Positions 1-11,459 of a stretch of DNA of 64,000 nt are shown piece after piece. The notes beneath the pieces are model-generated. The model was not told where the DNA came from, made no database searches, and saw only the letters and a list, made by a program, of their open reading frames with translations. Position 1 is the first letter of the stretch, and every line of letters begins with the position of its first letter. The translations under genes and the position numbers were made by a program. The stretch is from the NCBI GenBank assembly GCA_033002965.1, contig JAURVB010000794.1:24042-88041 (forward strand), in the 5' to 3' direction. This DNA is from Piper betle. Taxonomy: Eukaryota > Streptophyta > Magnoliopsida > Piperales > Piperaceae.

Positions 1-2590
1 ATATTGTCTAACTGAGAAAAAGACTAGAAAACCTTTTGGTAAAGCAACTGGAGCTGATTTTCCTCTCCAACTTATTCATTCTGACATATATGGACTAATG
101 AACGTGATGGCGAGAAATAAGACCTTACATTTCATCACTTTTATTGATACTTATTCACGATATGGTGTTATGTACTTGATTTTTCATAAATCTGAAGCAT
201 TAAGTTGTTTTAGACATTTTCTTTTGAATGCAAAAAATCAATTAAATCTCACATTAAAAACATTGAGAGCGGATTGTGATCATGAATATTTATTCTACCA
301 ATTTAAGGAATTGTATCAAGAGAAGGGTATTATTAAAAAATTAACTATTCTAAATACCTTGCAACAAATGGTGTTGTTGAACGATAGAATAGAACTCTTC
401 TGAAAATAATTTGGTTTATGATGGCTCAAACAAATCTCCCCATTTCTTTATGGGGAGATGCCTTACTTATGACAACCTATATACTTAATTGTTTTCCCTC
501 AAAATTCATCACTTCCAAGCTTATGAATTATGGACAAAACGACAACATGAACTAGGTCATTTTAAGGCCTTGAGGTTCAGTTGCTTATATCCATGATCCA
601 TCTCACAACACACAAAAATTAAGTCCTCGTGGGAAGAAATATATTTTCATACAATATCCTGAATATTCTGAAAGATATGTTTTCATTGGTAAAAATACAA
701 ATAGAAGCATATCTGAAATTGAGCCCTACTATATCATTTTTCTTGAACATGATTTTCCAACGAAGGGAGTACTTTAAAAAGATTTTTAACTTATGGAAGT
801 GGATGATCCTAATAGTAGGAGTAATTAGGAAAAATGAAAAGAACATGTCTCAACTTCAAAAACAATTCGTGATTTGAGTGGGAGTGATTCTTCAAATACA
901 CTCCCTAATCAACACTTATGTCATACTCTACGTGGAAATGTTCCTCGTCAACACTTTGATATTGAAGGAAATGCATTATTAATAAATGAACATATTTTCT
1001 TATTTTCCACATTAGATGTTGATGAACTAAAAAATATAAAAATGCACTCTCTTCACTTGAAAATGAAAAATGGAAAATTGCATTGGAAGATGAAATAAAA
1101 TCAATGCATGACAAAAAAGTTTTGACTTTAGTTGATCTTCTTCACGGATGAAAAACAATTGGGAATAAATTAATTCTCAAGATAAAACGAAAAAGCAATA
1201 GAACAATTGAAAGATATAAAACTAGATTAATAGCAAAAGGCCACACTCAATAAGAAGGGATAGACTAAGAAGAAACATTTTCTCCTGTAGTAAAAATCAC
1301 TTTAATTCGATTGATTTAGTAATTTTAGCACATTTAAATTTAGAAGTACATCAATTGAACACAAAAATAGCATTTCTCAATGTAGAATTAGAAAGGGAAA
1401 TTTATGTGAAACAACAGACTGGTTTTGCTATCGAAGACCAAAAGCAAAAAGTTTACAAATTATAAAAATCTATATATGACATAAAATAATCCTTAAGATA
1501 ATGATATTTGAAATTTCATAATTCTATCGTATCTAATGATTTTACTATTATTGATGAAGATCATTGTGTTTACGTTAAACGCGATGATAATAATTTTATA
1601 ATTCCATTTCTATATGTGGATGATATTTTATCAGTATTCAATAATAAAGACTTTATTTTTACCATTAAAGATTGATTATCCTCTCATTTCAAAATGAATG
1701 ATTTAAGTGAAACTAAATTTATATTTAGTGTTAAAATTCAGCAAAATCATTCAAAGAAACTGAATGTTTTTTCTGAAGAGTTATACATTAATAAAGTCAT
1801 AGAGTAGTTCAATTTGCTTAATTGTAAGCCAATTGATTCTAATTGGTAAAGGTGAATCCTTAAAATTTTCAATGTGCCCGAAAACAAAAGAAAAAAAACA
1901 ACAAATATCCAAAATACTATATGCGAATGCTATTGGTAATCTAATATATGCAATGATATGCACACAACATGACATTGCGTATGTTATTTGATTAGTATGT
2001 AGATTTAAGTTAAATTCAAGTGCGACTCACTAGAAAACTATCAAAAGGATTATGAGGTACTTAAAAAAAACTACACATCATTTTATGTATTATCAGGGTA
2101 ATGATTGCAAGCTAATAGGCTAAAAGGATGTTGATTGGGCTGAAGATCTTGATGGAAGAAAATCAACATCGGGATATGTATTTTTTGCTAAATACAGGAG
2201 AAATTTTGTGGGCAAGTAAAAATAAATATGTATTACACTATCTACCATGGAACCAAAATTTGTGGCATTTGCAAATGCACTACAAGAAGTTGTTTAATTG
2301 AGATGATTTTTGCAACATTTGGGAGTTGTCATTATAGCTAATGAAGCTATGACAATACATTGTGGCAATTAAGCAACAATTGCTTATACAAAAGATCCCA
2401 AATATCATGGTAAAACTAAACATATTAATTTCAAGTACAATTATGTCAATGACATAATATTACAAGAAGAGACTAACCCACTTACAATATATTAATACAC
2501 ATTAGATAGTGGCTGACCCACTTACAAAACCAATAGGTTAGGATGTGTACAATTTTCATGTTCAAATTATGAGATTACATTTGATATAAT
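1..2590 (+). mobile_element. Degenerate Ty1/copia retrotransposon, pol region (integrase to RNase H)
   Basis: Conceptual translation in shifting frames follows the copia pol order. The integrase core lies at about 50-340, with a readable stretch around residues LIHSDIYG and FIDTYSRYG. The linker and reverse transcriptase follow, with the catalytic YVDDIL motif at about 1613-1630. RNase H lies at about 2120-2450, with DGRKSTSGYVFF, and the usual copia ending that reads ADPLTKPI lies near 2510-2540. Many stops and frameshifts interrupt every domain, so it cannot encode a working polyprotein. Gag, the protease and the 5' LTR would lie left of the window. The order integrase before reverse transcriptase separates it from Ty3/gypsy. 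The class is certain; the lineage is not. Confidence 0.9.
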
Positions 2591-3735
2591 TTTACATTGT
2601 TTGACTTATTAATGCATTTTTTCATCTTTCTTCAAGATTATTTATGCATGCGTTAATGTTATTCACATGCAAAATATGCCGACGGGGAGAATGAGTCACT
2701 TACACGATCATTCACCTCTTATGTTTATGTAGCTTAAAAATGAGATATACAGTTTTATAAGAAAACTGTAGTTGTCGCCTTGATTAGTCATGATGAGAAC
2801 ATTTTCTATAAATGATCGAAGGAAAGATGTTTATTTACCCGTCATTGCTAGACTGAAATAAGGCGGAGTGAACATTGATATATTTAACATGCTTTGGTTG
2901 CTTATGTACAAGTATTTCAAGTTAATCGTTAAGTGAATGGTAGAACTATATTTATATGGTGGTCTTTATATATATATATAAGACATACGACTTAAAAGTA
3001 AGGTTTCCACCATAGCATATGATTCATACCATATGTGCTATTACAACCATAAAAGTTAACATCAAAATTATCCATGTTTATGTGTTGTGAGAGACCTATT
3101 AAGTAACCTCATATTTTTGTCCTTAATACTTTCAACTTATTATGTATTGAATATATAAAAATGTTTGCTAATTTACCATGTTACCTAATATCATGAAAAG
3201 TTAGGTCTAAAGAAAGAAAACTATTAAAATTATATCCTAAGTACACTCGTTATGAATGATATGAGAACATAATAGAGATATAAGTTGTGGAATATAAATA
3301 CGATAACATATAAAACGACTCTACGATAGTCTGAGACATACCAAACTCACACTTTGCTATGTAATCCTTAACCAATATATAGTATAGTATCTATTGTGTC
3401 CTCGACGGTAGGAGACATGACATTTTTATAATGTACACCTATGATATAAATTCTACCCATCATGTGTGAATGAGCGACGTTGGTTGCATTTTCCTAATTG
3501 TCGCTGAAAGAAAAATTCAATAAAAGGTGGTTACAACAAGAAGGGGAAAGAGATAGAAAATTGAACGGAGACAATAATGACATTGTTAGAGAAAACTAGA
3601 AGAGATTGTTCGGTGTCCTTTAATATGTGACCAAAAGTTAATTTTCATACGTGATTTTCACCCACTCGGAGGATAATCTTTACTTAATTCTTTTGTATAA
3701 AGTATATTTATTTATTTATTTATTTTATCTTTAAT
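2591..3735 (+). other. Probable 3' untranslated/LTR remainder of the copia element
   Basis: No coding signal was seen. A purine-rich run near 2679-2690 directly after the pol end could be the polypurine tract, with an LTR starting close to 2690. No second LTR copy is in the window, so the LTR limits cannot be proved. The rest is AT-rich with a short TA run near 2970. Confidence 0.3.
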
Positions 3736-5042
3736 AGGATGTTTAATTGTTTTAATTTATTAATTAACATAAATAATTTAATTATGCAATTTCTTTTGCC
3801 CGAGGAAAAATGGAGATACGTTTGGGTATATATAAGGATCACCAATCAAATTAGTGGTGGAGAGCAAAATAATTCCGTTGTGGAGACAATGTACGAAAGA
3901 GAGGCAACAACGTCATACACAGTACTATATGTTGGTTTTCTGATGTGCTGCGCACATAAACGGGTCTCTTGCTCGTGTAAGCGAGATAGGGTCAGTGTTA
4001 ATGCCAACGATACTAAAAATAAAAATTGTCACTACGCTCAAAATATCAGTCTTCGAAAATGTACCCAAGTACTAGTTCCGGCTAATTTTATGCTTGAAAA
4101 AAAAGTTGACCCTGCTATTCTCGAATTTTTTCACTACTCTAATGTAATAGTGATAATTATTTCCTGAGTTGCATGTCTCATTTTTTTCATTGTTATTTTA
4201 GTTGTATAATGTGTAGCAGGGCCCAGATGTGTTTCCGACCCACCTCAGGGTTTATAATAAATTTCGCTAATTTTAGCATATTCCAAGCCCAACTTCACTA
4301 AAACTCCAAGCCCATAGAACATCTGAATTTGAGATATTTCAGGGGACAAAAACATGAGTTAAGAGATTATGTAACACCTCGAGTTTGGTTCACGCTCTTG
4401 ATTATGAACCAGCATGTGAGTGGGAACCGGTTAGGTCGGCGAATCCGAAGCTAACTACATCGGATCTAATCTCGGCATCTTAAGATGAAGATACGATCCG
4501 TCATGAATGAATGCATGCATCAAAATCCTAATAGTGGTACTACATGAATGACATATAATTTAAATTTCACATCATCACAATTACGAGCAAAATCGATGAA
4601 AATTCTGAAGTAAAGCTGACGTGTCTCCCTAAAAGTACAATTATGGGCCCACTCTGTCAAAATAATATATATACAAATATATCGGCATGCATTAACAATC
4701 ACACAAAATCTCATTTATAACGTATTCATTCTGAAGCTTGGATCTCAACCCACTACGCTTCAGCTGCTCAACTCTGATCATATTTTGCATTCTATTGTCG
4801 TGTCTTAGCATTTCATTCATATTATATCATCATGCTCAAACATTTGATCATGTCGATTCACAATATAATAACATAATAATACAATATTAAACATTCAGAA
4901 ATCTAAAATGTGTGTGTGCACAAGACCTCATTGATCCTCCGTCCAAGCTGGCTCCTCCAACTCGTGATTATTACCTACATATAGTATAAAAACACGTCAG
5001 TAACAAGTGTTACTGGTCCGGAAAATAAAATAACTATAACAA
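3736..5042. other. Intergenic, no gene recognised
   Basis: An open frame of 142 codons at 3739-4167 on the plus strand resembles no family I know and has no supporting splice or domain pattern, so I do not call it a gene. Around 4375-4510 there is a moderately GC-rich stretch of the sort seen in LTRs, but no partner repeat was found. The remainder is featureless AT-rich sequence leading into the first duplicated promoter block. Confidence 0.3.
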
Positions 5043-7660
5043 GCTGGAGATAGAGCACATGTAATTATAAAAGCAAGAAGTCAAACGAGGCACGGGTAAA
5101 AGTCAAAGCGACTAGTGAGCGAGCACCGGTTACGATTTATAGTCAACGTTCTTGTTTCCTGTATGTGAATCAAATTTACAAGTTTCACTAACCCCAAAAA
5201 CGAATTTCCTAGTTGGGGAATTGTGAACTTGTAGTCGAAGCGAAAGATATCGTTTGCAAATGCCGTCATCTCATACCCGTCGCTCCGACTCTGTCTGGCG
5301 ATGGCTCTTACTGCCGCTGCCACCGTCCCTCTCACCTTCCTCGTCCTCCTCGTTAGTCTTCCTCAAACTCGCGCTATCTACTGCGATGAAGACGACTGCT
5401 ACGATCGTCCTCCGGTACCACCACCATCCCCAACCATTTTAGTCCTTTCATCAAAATCTTACTTTCACTAGCACGTTAATTTCAGTTCATAAAATGGCAT
5501 CTTTTGCCAAGTTGTATCGGCTTCACTGGTCCAAAGAGTATTATTATCTATATTAAAATTAAAATACGGGGCTCCTTCTTCTAGCTTATTGATCCAGTCA
5601 ATCAGCAAGATTGAAGGAGGTAGAAAGAAAATTTGAGGAGCCGAACATTTTGATTTGCTGGGAATTCCAAATCAAACAAGAGACAAATCGAAATATGGTT
5701 CAAAAAGATCCATATTCGAGATGAATGGAAGATGTCTTTGAAACTAGATTCTCTCAGAGGCAACATCGTTGCCGGTCAAGAGGTACGACGGCTTAGGGGA
5801 TGGGGCTGGAGATAGAGCACATGTAATTATAAAAGCAAGAAGTCAAACGAGGCACGGGTAAAAGTCAAAAGCGACTAGTGAGTGAGCACCGGTTACGATT
5901 TATAGTCAACGTTCTCGTTTCCTGTATGTGAATCAAATTCACAAGTTTCACTAACCCCAAAAACGAATTTCCTAGTTGGGGAATTGTGAACCTGTAGTCG
6001 GAGCGAAAGATGTCGTTCGCAAATGCCGTCATCTCATACCCGTCGCTCCGACTCGTCTGGCGATGGCTCCTACTGCCGCCGCCGCCGTCCCTCTCACCTT
6101 CCTCGTCCTCCTCGTCAGTCTTCCTCAAACTCGCGCTATCTACTGCGACGAAGACGACTGCTACGATCTCCTCTGGTACCACCACCATCCCCAACCATTT
6201 TAGTCCTTTCATGTTTTTTTCGCCTCTTCAAATTTGATTCCTTACCTTTTCTATATGGCATTGTTTCCATGAGTTCTAATGCCTCGGAGATCAAGAAGGC
6301 ATATTACAAGCTTTCCTTGAAATAGTATGCTTGTTCTGTTTATTGTTGCTCTTTCAGATCATTGGACAGTGGATTTGTTGGGCCCTATCACCCCCCTAAA
6401 GGACTTGAAATAGGTTTTCAAGCCTTTCTTAATTTAAAAGGTAGTTCAAGGAATAACGCTGTCCGGTGACCAGTGAGTGAGCACCGAGTTACGATTTATA
6501 ATCAACGTTCTCGTTTCCTGTATGTGAATCTAATTCACAAGTTTCACTAACCCCGAAAACGAATTTCCTAGTCGGGGAATTGTGAACCCGTAGTCGGAGC
6601 GAAAGATGTCGTTCGCGAATGCGTCGTCTCATACCCGTCGCTTTGACTCTGTCCGGCGATGGCTCCTACCGCCACCGCCGTCCCTCTCACCTTCCTCGTC
6701 CTCCTCGTCGGTCTTCCTCAAACTCGCGCTATCTACTGTGACGAAGACGACTGCTACAATCTCTTTTGGTACAACCACCATCCCCAACCATTTTAGTCCT
6801 TTCATGTTTTTTTCCGCCTCTTCAAATTTGATTCCTTACCTTTTCTATTTGGCATTGTTTCCCTGAGTGCTAATGCCTCGGAGATCAAGAAGGCATATTA
6901 CAAGCTTTCCTTGAAATAGTATGCTTGTTCTGTTTATTGTTGCTCTTTCAGATCATTGGACGAGTGGATTTGTTGGGCCCTATCGCCCCCCTAAAGGACT
7001 TGAAATAGGTTTTTCAAGCCTTTCTTAATTTAAAAGGTAGTTCAAGGAATAACGTTGTCCGGCGACCAGTGAGTGAGCACCGATTACAATTTATAATCAT
7101 CGTTCTCATTTCCTGTATGTGAATCTAATTCACAAGTTTCACTAACCCCGAAAACAAATTTCCTAGTCGGGGAATTGTGAACCCGTAGTTGGAGCGAAAG
7201 ACGTCGTTCGCAAACGCCGTCGTCTCATATCTGTTGCTCCGACTCTGTCAGGCGATGGGTCCTACCGCCGCCGTCCCTCTCACCTTCCTCGTCCTCCTCG
7301 TCGGTCTTCCTCAAACTCGCGCTATCTACTGCGACGAAGACGACTGCTACAATCTCTTTCGGTACAACCACCATCCCCAACCATTTTAGTCCTTTCATTT
7401 TTTTTCGCCTCTTCAAATTTGATTCCTTACCTTTTCTATTTGGCATTGTTTCCCTGAGTGCTAATGCCTCGGAGATCAAGAAGGCGTATTACAAGCCTTC
7501 TTTGAAATAGTATGCTTGTTTTATTTATTGTTGCTCTTTCAGATCATTGGAGAGTAGATTTGTTGGGCCCTATCGCCCTCTAAAGGACTTGAAATAGGTT
7601 TTTCAAGCCTTTCTTAATTTAAAAGGTAGTTCAAGGAATAACATTTTCACATTAATTAGA
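5043..7660 (+). repeat. Four tandem copies of a promoter/first-exon block of the J-protein gene
   Basis: Unit starts can be followed with a shared leader (the string gagcacc followed by TTACGATTT or a variant) near 5118, 5884, 6479 and 7075. The first period is about 762 bp and the next two are 595-596 bp. Each unit has the same leader, an exon 1 that starts with ATG (5301, 6063, 6659, 7255) and its GT donor. Units 2 to 4 also contain exon 2, while unit 1 diverges soon after exon 1 into about 290 bp of unrelated sequence (5510-5800). Differences between copies are mainly point changes, so the duplications are recent relative to the retroelements nearby. The last unit fades near 7650, before the single-copy gene body. 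Confidence 0.92.
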
Positions 7661-10600
7661 TTAATCGATAATTTTTCCCCTCATATATCATACCATCTAA
7701 ATCATTTCCCCCTCACACATGTCAAAGGCTAAGGCATAATTTCACAAGCTAAGGCAGTTCTAGAGACTCTAATTTGGGCTGCCTGACATACCACATTATA
7801 TCATTCGAATCACCAACCATTGATATGGGCCTCACATATCATACCATCCGAATCATCTCGGCTTCATACATGATCTCAACAATTCTTTCCCTCACATATC
7901 TTACCATCCGAATCATCTCTGCCTCACACATGCTAAAGGCTAAACTCCAATTTGGGCAGACCTCTCTTAATCTCAAAAATTAACTTAAGAAATAATGTTT
8001 CCCTATTAGTTTATATACAAGTCATGAACACCATTCACGACTGATGTGCGATTAACCGAACAAGATTTAGGTTTTGTTTTGTTTTTTTCGATTTGATTGA
8101 TTTGGTTGATTTTGAACTTGTAGCCATCCCCAAAAAATCCTGATCCAGATTCGAGGAAGCTGTTTGTCAAAATAGCTAATGCGTATGAGGTGGTTAGATA
8201 TTTCTCTGCGAAAATTGCATAGTTGTGTGTATATGTTACAATCAAAGGGAGTTTTTTAGCTAATTGTGTTCATGATGTGAGGAATGAAGCGTGCTGTCTG
8301 TTTTTACCCTCTGCCTTTGATAATTTGGGATGAGATAGGACTTGTCTTTTATCTTGTGAAATATTTTATCCGATTGTTGCAGATTTTGAAGGATGAAGCT
8401 ACTCAGGAGCAGTACGATTATGCAATTGCTCACCCGGAGGAGGTAGAGGATCGTCTTTGTTTATAGTTCAGTAGTGGGTACCATTATTGTCATGATGCTG
8501 GTGTATGTGAGAGTTGGCATTTCTCTTATCTCAAAGCAAATCAAATTGCATGAATATAAAAGTTTATTTTGATTTGGAGTGCCAACATTGAACCTGTACT
8601 GTTGCGTTCTGGGAAATTTTGTTATAATAATGCTTTTGTTCTGTTTGTTAACATTTTCTTCTTTTTCGCAGGTCTTTTACAACACTGCTCGATATAATCA
8701 TGCATATTGTGGACATAAAACTGTACTTTTCCTTGTTCACTTGTTTGTCATTTCATGCAATCTTGTCTAGTGGCTCTCAAGGTATTCAAAATTTTCACTA
8801 TACTATTCTTGACCACAAATTGTTTGTTGAAGGATGCACGGGCAGTTATACTGGGCCTTCTTTTGGTGTTATCTGCATTTCAATATTTGAATCAGTGGAC
8901 AAGGTATACACAGGTACTGTTGCATCCAGAGAATTGCTTAGCGTTTTCACTTCTTTATTTTGGTAGTTGTATGTCTTGCCATAGCAAATCAAGCTGTATT
9001 ATTACGCTTGCATGATTTTTCTTAAATGTTAAAACATTAGAAAAATATGAACAAACATTGTATGGTTTAGAAGGATCAGAATGAACTAGGTTTAATTCGT
9101 ACCTGGAATGCCTGGAGATAAACATAGCTGAAAGTAAAACATTTGAAGCTTGGAAAGACTGACATAAGGCCGCAGAGTTGGAACAATGCCTCACTGATAT
9201 CAATTCCATCTCATGGCCATATTTAAGCTATAAAATTACATAGGTCTTCTGTCAGTTTTGTCTATGTTATAATTTTCTATACAGCCAAGAGAGTTCATAT
9301 TCATGCAAAACCATGCTATTGGAGCAGCTGGAATTTTTGCTCCCGTTTCAGGAATGTGTAACTGACCAATTCAGTTGCGGTTGCCTATCAGGAATATGTT
9401 TGCAAAGTTTTGACCCGTACAGCACTTAATAAAAGACCCAAAGATATAGAATCGGTGTCTTGTATTATTTATTGGATCTCAGAAATGAAAGATTTAGAAA
9501 ATATCTCTATCATCCTCTTCGTCTTATCGCCAGACTGTTATTTGTTAACTTTATGAAGGATTTGCTTTTTGGTTGGGTTTGCTTGTTTACATGATTTCTT
9601 TATAATGGTTTAGTGCAATCCATTAGCAATTACTTTTCTCTTACTGCAATGAGCTAGATACAGAAGAAGTGGTGCTTCTCTTCTTTATCTAGTTAGCTGC
9701 ACACTATATGTGTCAATAATTGGCGTGTAGAACTCTGGTTATATGCTATCCGCAATATCTTTTGTCTTTGTTAGGCCATCAACATGGTAAAGAAAACTCC
9801 AGCTTACAAGAATAGACTACAGGCACTTGAGCTTGAAAGACACGGAAGGATAAGTAGCAAGAAAAAAGGACGCAAACAAATTGACAAGTGAGAATTCATA
9901 TTTGATATCTAATTTAAGAAGTGACCATGTGGTGGGCACAAGATATGATAAACATATTTTTTTGTCCATGATAAGAAGATTGAGGAAGATCTCAGAAAAG
10001 AACTTGATCTACAGCTCCAAGTAGCAGACAGACCTTCTATGTGGAATATAATGGCAGTCCAGTTTTTACTGTTGCCACATACTATTAGCAAGGTGTGTGT
10101 ACTGTTCTTTTATCAGATGAAAGTCTCCCTTTGGTGGTTTGTTCCAGTTGTGTCTGTGGAGAGGCATGTGGTTTTGGCAATATCAGGTTAAGAAAGCTCC
10201 ATACACCTGGCAAGATGCTTGTTACTTAACACAAAAGTGTCTCAAGGTGGCGTATCATGCATGGGCGAATGTTGGTAAGTTAGTAACCACTTGCTTGGTA
10301 GTGTATCTTTCGTTAAAATATTAGAGGTCCTATATATCATGCTTTGAGTAACCTGACATATAGATTCTACATGATGTGAGAAATGGTCAGTGTACAGTGT
10401 GTTCTCGCAAGTTTACTGGCATTGCATGCACCATCTCCAGAACTACCATTCACAAATCACAATTGCTGGTCTCTCCTACAAACAAACTATGAAACTCTTA
10501 TCAACAAATTCAATTGATCTATTGCTGGCAACTTTAGTTTTCACGAAAGGTGCTATTTGTTTTTCCGTCAATTGATTAGTGATGCTTATGTTCAGATGAG

Positions 10601-10720
10601 TCCACAAAAGATGAACTTGTCCAAAAGCGCTTATCGGAGAAGGCCAACATGGAAAACTACTTGTCTGATGTGAAAAGGAATCGAAACGCAGAAGATAGCA
10701 AGGTTTTTGGATTTGGATGA
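5301..10720 (+). pseudogene. DNAJC25-type ER membrane J-protein gene, frame broken at HPD
   Basis: The exons reproduce the plant DNAJC25 homologue, an ER membrane J-domain protein expected to stimulate an Hsp70. Exon 1 copies are 5301-5414, 6063-6175, 6659-6768 and 7255-7361 (signal peptide PLTFLVLLVSLPQTRA, then IYCDEDDCY). Exon 2 copies are 6274-6324, 6868-6918 and 7459-7509 (NASEIKKAYYKLSLK). Then come 8124-8189, 8383-8442 (ILKDEATQEQYDYAIAHPEE), 8672-8722, 8833-8913 (membrane segment VILGLLLVLSAFQYLNQW), 9775-9888, 9976-10092, 10148-10274 and 10596-10720 (stop). Most junctions are GT-AG and in phase. Two lesions stand out. In exon 3 (8124-8189) the HPDKN codons have lost one base in a C/A run, removing the catalytic Asp and causing an early stop. 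After 9888 the donor reads TGAGAA instead of GTGAGAA. If these are sequencing errors the gene would be intact, about 300 residues long. Confidence 0.88.
7665..7990 (+). repeat. Degenerate short repeats inside the J-protein intron 2
   Basis: The phrase cacatatcataccatccgaa and close variants recurs at about 7682, 7787, 7832 and 7890, each followed by AATCA and a short CT-rich piece, and the phrase with ctaaaggcta recurs near 7727 and 7930. It lies between the last exon 2 copy and exon 3. I see no coding content. Confidence 0.6.
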
Positions 10721-11459
10721 GATGAAGGCCAGTTCAAACTTCAGCTACCCTGGTACCTTTTCAAGCATGTCTCACGAAAAGAGTCGTCGCAGTTGCTTTA
10801 TGAAAATTTTTTGGTTATCTGGCATACGTTGAAAAATTCAACCTACTTGAGGGGCGTGCATACGGGGAGCCGACATGATGGGGAGCTTCATTAAGTCAGG
10901 CCGAGCAGCTGCTAGTTGTGTCCATTAGCCAAGTGAAACTAACTCTGGCTGTTGAAGATGCTCTGTTCACTTAGAAACATCTTAACTAAATTAAGTTGGA
11001 GTTGATTTTCAATTGTGTCAAATTAAGCTTAGTTTTTGAAAATTATGTGAGACAAACCAAACCAAAGAGGAGCATGTAAACAAAGACTACTTGCAAGCAC
11101 TTCTAATGCAACCATAGATTATAATTCAAGCCATGATTGTAAATTTAACTAGGTAAATGTTAATTGATGAAATATATGATAAGGTCCACAGACCTTTTTT
11201 TCTTCTTTCTTTTATTAAAAAAATTAAGTTAACCACTCTACCAGCTTTACTTCGTCTGAAGACCCGTTTATGAACCGGTATGGGTCCGTGTTCAACTAAT
11301 CGTCCAGTTTCAAGTTCCCCACTGCCCACTGGTCACCCGCCACATCACATTCCATTCTCGGGGTTGCTACGTCGGCCGGAGCTCTTCCTCCGGCGATTGC
11401 TTGATGCGGCCGGCGGCGTCGATTACGTCCAAGTTTCAGACTTTCTGAAGCTTCTTGTC
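10721..11459. other. Intergenic: J-protein 3' flank and TDP1 promoter side
   Basis: No gene was recognised. AT-rich sequence after the J-protein stop leads into a GC-richer stretch (11270-11460) directly upstream of the TDP1 start codon, which probably holds the TDP1 5' leader. An open frame at 11280-11588 crosses the TDP1 start in another frame and is a shadow. Confidence 0.4.

Noticed and set aside
3739..4167. 142-codon open frame as a gene
   Set aside because: No recognisable domain, odd composition, lies in a retroelement-derived AT-rich region; chance frames of this size are expected.
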